Origin: Euryarchaeota archaeon UBA258
GTDB lineage: Archaea; Thermoplasmatota; Poseidoniia; Poseidoniales; Poseidoniaceae
Assembly: GCA_002502605.1 (NCBI GenBank)
Contig: DAPR01000051.1
Coordinates: 1-14,601, forward strand
Direction: 5' to 3'
Length of the DNA stretch: 14,601 bases
Below the pieces are notes generated by a model. It did not search any database. It saw only the letters and a program-made list of their open reading frames with translations, and was not told where the DNA came from. Positions 7,037 through 13,716 of the stretch are shown one piece after another. Both the position numbers and the translations under genes were made by a program. Numbering within the stretch: the stretch's first letter is position 1; every line of letters begins with the position of its first letter.

Positions 7037-7798
7037 ATGACCGTACAAATCGAAGACCGAGACAACGGCGTTCGAATTGTGCGCCTTACCGGGGCTGCAG
7101 CGAGCAAGTCCTTTTCTCGTGAATCATTGCCAATCATTGCCGAAGCGATCGATAGCGGCTTGAAAGACCACAGCGTCAAAGCCATGATCATCACCGGTGA
7201 TGGCAAATTCTTCTCCGCTGGAGCAGACATTCACGCCTTCCAAGAAGCGATTGATGCTGACGATGCGCCGCAACTGATTCGAGATTTGACAAACATCCTC
7301 CATCCACTCTTGGTACGGATGCGCCAATCTTCGACCGTCGTTGTTGCAGCGGTCAACGGTGCTGCTGCTGGTGGCGGGCTCGGCCTTGCGCTGGCTTGTG
7401 ACGTCCGCATCGGCTCGCCAAAAGCAAAGCTTGCTGCATCTTACGCAAGCATTGGACTTTCCCCTGACGGTGGCACCACCTGGCTGCTGCCTCGTTTGGT
7501 TGGCGAGCAAGTGAGCCGCAGATTCTTTTTCGAGAACCAAATTTGGTCAGCTGAGCAAGCGCTCGGTGCCGGGGCCCTCGATGAAGTGGTTGAGGCAGAT
7601 GGGCTCATCACCAGATCAATTGAAATCGCCACAGATTGGAGTCAGTGGGGCAACCATTTCCGAGAAGCAACCAAACATCTTCTCCACGTACAAACACTCA
7701 ACGATTTCGAAACGCACCTCAAGCATGAGCAAACGCTGATCGAAGCCGCCGGAACGACGCCTGAATTCAAATCAGGCGTTTCGAAGTTCCTCAACTGA
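7037..7798 (+). CDS. Enoyl-CoA hydratase/isomerase family protein, PaaG-like isomerase
   Basis: Crotonase-fold acyl-CoA enzyme of 253 residues, the usual length. The oxyanion-hole segments are present: FFSAGADIHAF (58-68) and AVNGAAAGGGLGLALACD (105-122). Aligned by eye with rat crotonase, the two hydratase glutamates are lost: Glu144 falls on Gly116 (GGGLGL) and Glu164 on Tyr136. Instead SPDGGTTW (142-149) supplies Asp144, placed like the catalytic Asp of PaaG, the 1,2-epoxyphenylacetyl-CoA isomerase, and of related delta-3,delta-2-enoyl-CoA isomerases. Isomerisation is therefore more likely than hydration. This fits an epoxidase and a hydroxyacyl-CoA dehydrogenase in the convergent operon. 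It is co-directional with the aldehyde dehydrogenase 9 bases upstream. PaaG-type activity is inference; the fold is certain. Confidence 0.9.
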   Translation: MTVQIEDRDNGVRIVRLTGAAASKSFSRESLPIIAEAIDSGLKDHSVKAMIITGDGKFFSAGADIHAFQEAIDADDAPQLIRDLTNILHPLLVRMRQSSTVVVAAVNGAAAGGGLGLALACDVRIGSPKAKLAASYASIGLSPDGGTTWLLPRLVGEQVSRRFFFENQIWSAEQALGAGALDEVVEADGLITRSIEIATDWSQWGNHFREATKHLLHVQTLNDFETHLKHEQTLIEAAGTTPEFKSGVSKFLN

Positions 7799-7824
7799 AC
7801 GGAATGGATTTGTCCGTTGAATCC

Positions 7825-8430
7825 TCAGACCCCAATAATGCCACCATAGGGCATCACCATGAGATGGTAGGGCGATTCGTAGTTGCGAACCCATCCTTTG
7901 TATTCATCTCTAAATTGAATCAACGGGGCGAAACTTGCGTCCATGAACCGCCATTGCTGGACGAGCATGCCAAACTTTTCTCGCAGGCCAAACATCCGCT
8001 GCATGGTGAATTGGTGACGTGAGACGAGAATCAGTTCTTCTGTCCTCATTCCACGCATGTGTTTTCGGATTCTGCTCCGGATTTTTCGAATGATGTCTTC
8101 TAATTCGATGTCAGGGTGATCGACAAAAATCACCAGTCGTGGATTGAACGGCCCAGGTACGCCGCCGGGAAACACATTGCATCCACCATCGGGACCGTAT
8201 TCTGAGGCAATACGGTCAACATCTCTATCGTCGAAGGGACGGGGTTCTTCCCAATGCACATCACAAGTTTGGGTTTGGCCGCAACTCGGGCACGGGTCGG
8301 TTGGTACCTGATGGTCCGATGTTACTTTTTCACCGTGCCACAATGGTCCTTGTTCTGCGCAATATCCTCTTAATACAAACATGAGGGTTAAACAACTTCG
8401 ACAGTAATTAAACAATGATGAATTGTTCAC
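7825..8430 (-). CDS. Cysteine-rich hypothetical protein, possible zinc ribbon
   Basis: Not recognised. From a GTG at 8430 the product is about 201 residues. It has an N-terminal CxxC (Cys10, Cys13), Cys24, then a second CxxC in DPCPSCG (Cys47, Cys50) and Cys56, a spacing that could bind one or two zinc ions. A Gly/Pro-rich segment (GPDGGCNVFPGGVPGPFNP) leads into a strand LVIFVDHP and a strongly basic helix (IIRKIRSRIRKHMRGMR). The C-terminal third is aromatic and ends MPYGGIIGV. No signal peptide or membrane helix is evident. The start is uncertain: the GTG follows the stop of the RmuC-like gene by one base (TGAGGTG), which suggests coupling, while ATGs at 8451, 8460 or 8463 would overlap that gene. 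It is the last gene of the long minus-strand run. Confidence 0.6.
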   Translation of the reverse strand: MNNSSLFNYCRSCLTLMFVLRGYCAEQGPLWHGEKVTSDHQVPTDPCPSCGQTQTCDVHWEEPRPFDDRDVDRIASEYGPDGGCNVFPGGVPGPFNPRLVIFVDHPDIELEDIIRKIRSRIRKHMRGMRTEELILVSRHQFTMQRMFGLREKFGMLVQQWRFMDASFAPLIQFRDEYKGWVRNYESPYHLMVMPYGGIIGV

Positions 8431-8431
8431 C

Positions 8432-9451
8432 TCATTCTTCCACACGTTCATGGATAGCATCATGGAACTTCTCAGCGACTGAAGTTCCAAGGCCCAATGC
8501 AGTGAGGTCGAACAGCGACATTCGCCTTGCTTCTCCAACTGTGGCATAACCAGCCTCGATGAGTGGAGCTCTTTTTGCAGGCCCAAACCCGGTCAATTTC
8601 ATTTTTGAAACGAGGGCTTCGTCGCCGATCGCATACGCCGCATCCGGACCAGATACCGCTGCTGGAGTCGCTTCTTCACTTTCCCCAGTGGTTTCTGCAT
8701 CAATGCCTGCAAGCTGTAATGCGTGGCGTAGATTTTCTCCAACTGGTGCGAATTTGATGGTCTCAATCAATTTCTTCAACTTTTGGTCGACTTCATAGGC
8801 CTGCTTTTCGACCATCGCATGATGATTTCTGAACACGATCAAGGCTTCAGCTATTTTCGAATTGGCGGATTGTAACGGTGCGATGTTATCATTGTACCAT
8901 CGAATGAACAACAAATATGGCGAAAGGGTGCTCAATCGAACGAAAAACACTGATTCTTTCTTTGCATCGGCTCGCTTCTTACGGTACTTCGCCTCCTCGT
9001 CGTCGGGGTAAGCAATGATCGCAAAGGGTGTTGTTTTAGTTCCATCAGCGTATGACCGGCCGATGTATTTCTTGATTTCATTGAGCACGGCCGTTGGCTG
9101 CTTGTTGACTTTACTGTCGATTGGGAGGTAAATGATGCCCCCGTCTTCAGTGGTGCCAATCACGGATGCAAAGTCCATGCTTTTTTTGTCAGCAAGCGAT
9201 ACATCTTGTTCTAAGATGCCAGCGTCAATGAGGTCGCTGGTGACTGAAGCAACGAGTTGTTCCCCCGCTTCACCCTTCTTTTGAGAAATGTTCAATTTGC
9301 TGAGAACGCCATCATTGGCATCCTCCAAGTCAGACACTTTTTTCATGATGAGCAGAAGAACAATCAGTAAAAAGATCGTCAAGAGAAGGAAGCCTCCCCC
9401 TATTGCATACATCATTGTCAATTCGCTTCCGGCCATGCAACGCCTACGCAT
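8432..9451 (-). CDS. RmuC-like membrane-anchored protein with C-terminal helix-hairpin-helix
   Basis: The 339 residues show a membrane helix at about 17-36, a short linker, an RmuC-type domain (about 58-240) and a C-terminal helix-hairpin-helix region (about 286-333). The RmuC-like core has KKGEAGEQ (58-65), MDFASVI (92-98), YLPIDSK (108-114) and TPFAIIAYPDDEE (141-153), the order seen in bacterial RmuC, a predicted PD-(D/E)XK nuclease-fold protein linked to recombination. Asp112 and Lys114 would be active-site residues. The tail LTGFGPAKRAPLIEAGY resembles non-specific DNA-binding hairpins; in bacterial RmuC the C-terminus is not of this kind, to my knowledge. Start is uncertain: ATG at 9451, 9436 or 9415, none with a convincing Shine-Dalgarno site. 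The gene lies 25 bases after the hydroxyacyl-CoA dehydrogenase but is functionally unrelated to it. Confidence 0.75.
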   Translation of the reverse strand: MRRRCMAGSELTMMYAIGGGFLLLTIFLLIVLLLIMKKVSDLEDANDGVLSKLNISQKKGEAGEQLVASVTSDLIDAGILEQDVSLADKKSMDFASVIGTTEDGGIIYLPIDSKVNKQPTAVLNEIKKYIGRSYADGTKTTPFAIIAYPDDEEAKYRKKRADAKKESVFFVRLSTLSPYLLFIRWYNDNIAPLQSANSKIAEALIVFRNHHAMVEKQAYEVDQKLKKLIETIKFAPVGENLRHALQLAGIDAETTGESEEATPAAVSGPDAAYAIGDEALVSKMKLTGFGPAKRAPLIEAGYATVGEARRMSLFDLTALGLGTSVAEKFHDAIHERVEE

Positions 9452-9476
9452 TCCGTTGCTTTAGTTCCTATGAACG

Positions 9477-10328
9477 TCACCATTCAAAGAAGCCTTGGCC
9501 AGATTTCTGTCCAAGGTTGCCTTTGGCGACCATCTCTTCGAGCAGTGGATGTGGTGCATAGCGGTCGTCGTTGAACGAACGCTGTAGATTAAGCAGAATG
9601 TCTCGACGGACGTCCAGTCCAACGAGGTCGGTCAGTTTCAGCGGGCCCATTGGATGCTTGTAGCCAAGCACCATCGCGGTATCGATGTCTTCAGCGCTCG
9701 CCACGCCGTCAGCGAGCATCCGAATCGCTTCGTTGCCAAGCACAACACCAAGTCTGCTTGTTGCAAACCCAGGCACATCCTTGACCAAGATGGTCGTCTT
9801 GCCCATAGCAACACCTGCCGCTTCAGCAGCAGCCACAGTAGCGTCACTGGTTGAATCGTGGCGTACGAGTTCAAGCAGTTTCATAATTGGAACGGGATTG
9901 AAGAAATGCATGCCAATGACCTGTTCGGGCCGGCTCGTTGCGCCAGCGATGTCAGCAATGGAAAGTGAAGACGTGTTGGTGCCAAGAATGGCATGTGCAG
10001 GTGCTAAGCGATCGAGGTCGGCAAAGATGCTCTGTTTCAAATCAGGAATTTCTGGCACGGCTTCAATCACCATGTCAGCGGTGCCGACTGCTGCGGCCAT
10101 ATCGCCAACAGCATGCAGGCGAGCGCTCCATTCTGCTTTTTGTTCAGGAGTGGTCTTGCCACGAGCGATGCCTTTGTCCCAGAACGCATCGATTCGAGCC
10201 ATACCGCGTTCAAGACCTTCAGGAAAGGCATCAAAGAGATTCGTTTTCCAACCAGCTTGAGCGCAAACTTGGGCAATACCAGCGCCCATGGTTCCCGCAC
10301 CGATAACGGCGACTTCTCGAATCTCCAT
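9477..10328 (-). CDS. 3-hydroxyacyl-CoA / 3-hydroxybutyryl-CoA dehydrogenase
   Basis: NAD-dependent oxidation of a 3-hydroxyacyl-CoA to the 3-oxoacyl-CoA, a beta-oxidation step that also follows ring opening in phenylacetate-type pathways (PaaH role). The 283 residues match the usual single-function enzyme length. The N-terminal Rossmann motif is GAGTMGAGIAQ (10-20). The catalytic residues line up as Ser120 in NTSS, His141 in HFFNP and Glu153 in ELVRH, with the same spacings as the human mitochondrial enzyme. The asparagine of the usual NR pair is Ser191 here (GFATSRLG). The C-terminal domain carries HPMGPLKLTDLVGLD (225-239) and ends GQKSGQGFFEW. It lies 23 bases after the EamA-type transporter gene in the epoxidase operon. 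The enzyme class is certain; the physiological substrate is inferred. Confidence 0.94.
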   Translation of the reverse strand: MEIREVAVIGAGTMGAGIAQVCAQAGWKTNLFDAFPEGLERGMARIDAFWDKGIARGKTTPEQKAEWSARLHAVGDMAAAVGTADMVIEAVPEIPDLKQSIFADLDRLAPAHAILGTNTSSLSIADIAGATSRPEQVIGMHFFNPVPIMKLLELVRHDSTSDATVAAAEAAGVAMGKTTILVKDVPGFATSRLGVVLGNEAIRMLADGVASAEDIDTAMVLGYKHPMGPLKLTDLVGLDVRRDILLNLQRSFNDDRYAPHPLLEEMVAKGNLGQKSGQGFFEW

Positions 10329-10351
10329 GCTTCATGCGAAGGGGGCGAACT

Positions 10352-11275
10352 TCATGATGCTTCCTCGTTCGTTGCCTGATGACTTTGAGCGAGGGCCACC
10401 CCACCAACAATCAATACGAACGAAATCAAAAGAGGAACACCGAGTTTCTCATCGAGCAGTAACCATCCGCTAAAGATACCGAATGGAGGCACCAAATAGA
10501 CATACAGTGCGCTTTTCCCAGCACCGATGGTTCGAATTCCATCAGCGAACCACACATACGAGATGACGGTCGAAAAGACGGCTAAGAACACCAACGAGAT
10601 CCAACCGTTGAGGTTCGGGTCAGGCAACCCGACGTACCATGTTTCAACCGCCACGACCGGAGTCAAGAGGAGAAAACCAACCACGGAAGACCAAACGGTC
10701 AGTTGGAGCGGAGAGAGCGATTCAGTCGCATCGGGTGCAGGGCTGGTCATGGCCTTCTTCATCAGAATGCTGTTGCAAGCCCATGACAAGGCCGCTGCGG
10801 CAATTAGCACATCACCCAAAGCACGCTCGTTAAACGGAATGTCCACGTTCGGGGAATACAGAAACAGGATGGTGACGCCAATAATTCCAAATCCCAAACC
10901 GGTACCGAGCCTCCAGTTCATGCGTTCATTGAGAAAAACAATGGCCAACAAGGCGGTGAAGAAGGGGTTGAAGGTGATCATCAACGAGGCATCACCAGCT
11001 GCGGTGTATTGCATTCCAAACATGAAAAACGCCTGATAGACAACCGTTGAGAAAAAACCGATCAGAGCAATGCGCTTCCATTCACCACGTGTTGGAATCA
11101 CCCAGTTATTGGTGAATTGAAGAAGAATTATGAAGCACACAATGGCCACAACATACCGCGTCCATGCGGCTGCAAAAGGTGCCATTTCTTCGGCCAAGAC
11201 CCTGCCTGCCGGCCAACCAAACCCCCAGATTGCTGCAACGAAGAAGAGTTTGAGATGAATCAAAAAATGATTCAT
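10352..11275 (-). CDS. EamA-family (DMT superfamily) transporter
   Basis: Membrane transporter of 307 residues with about ten hydrophobic segments arranged as two five-helix EamA repeats. The first starts at LKLFFVAAIWGFGWPAGR and includes the R-Y-x-x-A stretch (WTRYVVAIVC) and YTAAGDASLMITFNPFFTALLA; the second starts at ALGDVLIAAAALSWACNSILMKK and ends with the typical YLVPPFGIFSGWLLLDEKLG. The family exports or imports small metabolites such as amino acids, and substrates cannot be read from sequence. Its ATG overlaps the stop of the 178-residue gene upstream by four bases (ATGA), so the two are coupled. Position in the epoxidase operon suggests transport of an aromatic substrate or overflow product, which is inference. 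Confidence 0.9.
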   Translation of the reverse strand: MNHFLIHLKLFFVAAIWGFGWPAGRVLAEEMAPFAAAWTRYVVAIVCFIILLQFTNNWVIPTRGEWKRIALIGFFSTVVYQAFFMFGMQYTAAGDASLMITFNPFFTALLAIVFLNERMNWRLGTGLGFGIIGVTILFLYSPNVDIPFNERALGDVLIAAAALSWACNSILMKKAMTSPAPDATESLSPLQLTVWSSVVGFLLLTPVVAVETWYVGLPDPNLNGWISLVFLAVFSTVISYVWFADGIRTIGAGKSALYVYLVPPFGIFSGWLLLDEKLGVPLLISFVLIVGGVALAQSHQATNEEAS

Positions 11276-11808
11276 TCAAACCGCTCCAAACCAAGTTGGA
11301 GCATGCGTGAGCGGGGAAGACCAATTTCGGGGAGTCCTGCTGCTGGAGCGTACAGTTTCAACCCCTCTAGGCGTGACACATAAAGCCCGTAAGAGGCTAT
11401 ATCGTGAGGACGGTAGGGTGTGGGAATACCCATTCGTGTGAGGGTTGCGCATGCTGCTTCAGAATAGATGGGGAAGAGGTTGGTGCTAAAATGCATCCAT
11501 TCAGAGACCCGCTGAGCGTCGATGTTGTCGAGGGTGAGCAGATGCTCAAGCATTGAAACATCTGGGTATGTTGTCGTTCGCAGGGTCATCTCAACTTCAT
11601 TGCTGATGTCTTCGGGCCACGCAAACGGTTGGTGCGATGCCCATTGATCGGCGATTCGGATGTGCTCCAAGGACGCTTCGGTTTCAATTGAGAACAGGGC
11701 CTTTTGGTAAGGCTCGTCGTCAACAGTGTCCGCTACGAGTCCTGGAAGGGCGGTGTAGAAGGCGTCAGCCATCTCAACGTTCACACCATACAATGACACC
11801 GGGATCAT
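11272..11808 (-). CDS. Unknown 178-residue protein coupled to the epoxidase and transporter genes
   Basis: Not recognised. The 178-residue product is mainly helical and soluble, with no signal peptide, no membrane segment and one cysteine (120). It is acidic near the N-terminus (ADTVDDEP) and has histidine/glutamate-bearing helices (EASLEHIRIADQ at 45-56, SMLEHLLTLDNID at 85-97, EWMHFSTNLFPIYSEAACATL at 103-123) and a Pro/Tyr-rich segment MGIPTPYRPHD. No ferritin-type ExxH pair is present, so it is not an obvious second diiron subunit. It starts 18 bases after the BoxB/PaaA-like gene and its stop overlaps the transporter ATG by four bases, so it is surely in the same operon. A structural or accessory partner of the epoxidase (a PaaB/C-like role) is possible but not supported by motifs. 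Confidence 0.72.
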   Translation of the reverse strand: MIPVSLYGVNVEMADAFYTALPGLVADTVDDEPYQKALFSIETEASLEHIRIADQWASHQPFAWPEDISNEVEMTLRTTTYPDVSMLEHLLTLDNIDAQRVSEWMHFSTNLFPIYSEAACATLTRMGIPTPYRPHDIASYGLYVSRLEGLKLYAPAAGLPEIGLPRSRMLQLGLERFE

Positions 11809-11826
11809 CGATGAAGCCCCCGAGAA

Positions 11827-12987
11827 TCAAGCCTTAGCGCCAATGCCGGAAGCAATTTGGCGAGCAGACATTGGCTTGTTGGCAACCCAATCCTGCTTGA
11901 AGAGTTCCTTGAGGTTCTCTTCGTCCTCAGCGGTTGGTAGGATGGATTGGAGGTAAGCAGCGTAGGCAGCATCGTCGCCTTCGAACACTTCACCGTCAAC
12001 GGTGCAGTTGGTCTTCTTGAACGCCCCAATGTCGCGGTTGAAATTCTCATGCGGCACGTAGAGTCGCTGAGCGTCTTCTGGAAGGTATCCGTTGAGTTTT
12101 TCCACTTCAGCGGCGATCTCTGTGTGGTAATGTCCACGGGCTTCTTCGTTGAGGGTTTCCTTGTCAACTTCAACGCCAGCTTCGAGTTTCTTACGCTCAT
12201 CCCAGCGGCCTTTAACGCCCCAAACATAGGACCAGTGCGCTGATGAGGATGCGTCAACACCGAACAGGTCGTGAGCAGTAGCAACCCACTTGTTGATGTA
12301 ACGCTGGAGCATGTCAAGAGGAATGATTCCCGCTTTGATGACCCGTCGCAATCCGTTTGATCCTGTTCCTAGGTGGAACGACTCTTCCTTGAGCATGGGT
12401 CCCATAGAGGCTGCGAGTGGCTTGAAGGCAGAGGTCGAAAGCATGCCAAGTTGGAATTTTCCATCTCGATCTACAAACATCGTGTAGCAGAAGAAGTCCA
12501 GCCAGTGAGGCATTGGGCGGTTGAATGCACCGAGCAATCGGTCGCCGTCTTGTGCGTTGCGTTCAAGCAATTTTTGTGCCTCACGTCGACCTTGTTGTCC
12601 AAAGTAGGTCATGAGCAAGTGAGCCATTTGCCATCCGTGGCGTTGTTCTTCAGCCATGATTCGAGCCGCTGCATAGCGGTCGTAGTCTGTTGGCGCAGTT
12701 GCTAACAGATGGCGTTGTTGCTCGACTGAGGCGAATTCTGTATCGCCCTGAACGGTGATCATGGCCACGAGTGCGTCGCGCATGCTTTGGTGAGGGACTT
12801 GGAGCGAACGTTCCCACTTTGGGCGTCCGGCGTAGTCTCCGAATTCAATGACATCGCCAGCTCGATCCCAATCGTATTGCACTGAGAGATCGAAATCGCC
12901 CATCCACTCGCGATTAAATCCAACGCGGTCTTGCCATTCACTGAAGTTCGCAATCCATTCGTCCCATGTGTTCGGTAGGTTGTCCAT
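11827..12987 (-). CDS. BoxB/PaaA-type diiron aryl-CoA epoxidase subunit
   Basis: Predicted ferritin-like diiron monooxygenase that epoxidises the ring of an aryl-CoA thioester, the first oxygen step of aerobic phenylacetyl-CoA (PaaA) or benzoyl-CoA (BoxB) degradation. The 386-residue product shows candidate iron ligands Glu84 (GDTEFAS), Glu114 and His117 (AEEQRH), Asp173 or Asp175 (FVDRDGKFQL), and Glu202 and His205 (KEESFH). This order and spacing resemble BoxB closely. The stretch around WLDFFCYTMFVDRDGKFQL also looks more like BoxB than PaaA, while KEESFH is shared with PaaA. At 386 residues it lies between PaaA (about 310) and BoxB (about 470). No PaaB, PaaC or PaaD gene and no BoxA/PaaE reductase is visible, favouring a single-chain BoxB-type oxygenase. 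It is the first gene of the minus-strand operon, with a TATA-like element about 26 bases before the ATG, suggesting a leaderless message. Confidence 0.85.
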   Translation of the reverse strand: MDNLPNTWDEWIANFSEWQDRVGFNREWMGDFDLSVQYDWDRAGDVIEFGDYAGRPKWERSLQVPHQSMRDALVAMITVQGDTEFASVEQQRHLLATAPTDYDRYAAARIMAEEQRHGWQMAHLLMTYFGQQGRREAQKLLERNAQDGDRLLGAFNRPMPHWLDFFCYTMFVDRDGKFQLGMLSTSAFKPLAASMGPMLKEESFHLGTGSNGLRRVIKAGIIPLDMLQRYINKWVATAHDLFGVDASSSAHWSYVWGVKGRWDERKKLEAGVEVDKETLNEEARGHYHTEIAAEVEKLNGYLPEDAQRLYVPHENFNRDIGAFKKTNCTVDGEVFEGDDAAYAAYLQSILPTAEDEENLKELFKQDWVANKPMSARQIASGIGAKA

Positions 12988-13010
12988 GTCATGCCCTACA
13001 CGGCGACTAC

Positions 13011-13016
13011 CTTATT
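13011..13016 (-). promoter_or_regulatory. TATA-like element of the epoxidase operon
   Basis: The minus strand reads AATAAG, centred about 26 bases before the ATG at 12987. That is the expected archaeal box A spacing for transcription starting at or next to the start codon, and no Shine-Dalgarno site precedes the gene. The match to consensus is moderate. Confidence 0.45.
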
Positions 13017-13021
13017 GCCTT

Positions 13022-13047
13022 TGCGAACATGTTCGTGCGAACATGTT
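13022..13047. promoter_or_regulatory. Tandem palindromic repeats, candidate operator of the epoxidase operon
   Basis: Two exact copies of TGCGAACATGTT (13022-13033 and 13036-13047) repeat with a 14-base period. The first sits within the perfect 12-base palindrome CGAACATGTTCG (13024-13035); the second has the inner palindrome AACATGTT. A degenerate third copy, TTGCGAACTT, is at 13059-13068 inside the regulator gene. The array starts 5 bases upstream of the TATA-like element, where an activator or repressor would act. The neighbouring HTH-10 protein is the obvious candidate ligand, by position only. The second copy overlaps the stop codon of the regulator gene. Confidence 0.6.
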
Positions 13048-13672
13048 AGGGGCTTCGCTTGCGAACTTCATCGGCGAAGGCGTGAATCACGGTCGATTCA
13101 ATCCGCTGGAGTTGAGCAGAGAGTGTGGATTTTGCAACATCGAGTTTGACAGCAAGAGCGGTGAGGGAGATCCTCCGCGGTACATCGTAGAATCCTTCCT
13201 GAGTTGCAGCATCAAACACCTGACGTTGACGAGGCGTGAGCATGCGAGAGGATACGCCTCGTGTTGAGAGTAAGCGGTATGGAATTTTTTCTTCATCGAA
13301 CCCCGCAATCAGGTGTCGAACCTTTCCCTGAGCGCATGCAATCGTCCAGTCTACCCAACCGTCGCGAACCTCGAACGGCGTCTGAGGGATGACACCAACC
13401 TTGAGCAGGGGCTTGAGAAACCCTCCACCTCCAGCGATAATATCCACAGCAAATTGATGCTTGTCGAAGGCGCGAACCTCTTCGATGCCAGGATGGAGAC
13501 CTACAGTCTGAGCAATGTCTTCACTGCACGAGGCTTTTGCTGTCCCCCTGCCCTTTTGCAACGGCATGTGCTCGTCGATTCGAAGCACTGCAGAAGGGTG
13601 ACTGCGGGTCACATCGCCAGCCCAGTGCCCTTCCGGCAACCTGACTTCGATGCGAATTTGCTGCACGCCCAT
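13046..13672 (-). CDS. Bacterio-opsin activator-type HTH-10 transcription regulator
   Basis: DNA-binding regulator of the archaeal HTH-10 (Bat-type) family. The 208-residue product begins MGVQQIRIEVRLPEGHW, has an N-terminal alpha/beta sensor-like domain (about 1-135) and a C-terminal helix-turn-helix (about 145-200) with the canonical LTPRQRQVFDAATQEGFYD (145-163), PRRISLTALAVKL (166-178) and KSTLSAQLQRIE (181-192). Family members are mostly local activators of metabolic operons. The ATG at 13672 is chosen because the conserved N-terminus begins there; an in-frame TTG at 13720 would overlap the upstream phosphatase stop and lacks a Shine-Dalgarno site. The gene ends 58 bases before the epoxidase gene, with the palindromic repeats between them, so control of that operon is a reasonable inference. 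Confidence 0.9.
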   Translation of the reverse strand: MGVQQIRIEVRLPEGHWAGDVTRSHPSAVLRIDEHMPLQKGRGTAKASCSEDIAQTVGLHPGIEEVRAFDKHQFAVDIIAGGGGFLKPLLKVGVIPQTPFEVRDGWVDWTIACAQGKVRHLIAGFDEEKIPYRLLSTRGVSSRMLTPRQRQVFDAATQEGFYDVPRRISLTALAVKLDVAKSTLSAQLQRIESTVIHAFADEVRKRSP

Positions 13673-13716
13673 AGAATCAGGTCGCTGAGGTTCCTCTTGA
13701 AGGTACTCGCACGAAT

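Noticed and set aside
7798..7818. Hairpin AACGGA...TCCGTT between the convergent isomerase and hypothetical genes, possible bidirectional terminator
   Set aside because: The stem is only 6 base pairs with a 9-base loop and no T-run on either side, so it is within chance expectation.
9685..10260. Plus-strand open frame (191 codons) opposite the hydroxyacyl-CoA dehydrogenase
   Set aside because: It is the antisense of a highly conserved enzyme and is Ala/Ser-rich with no independent evidence.
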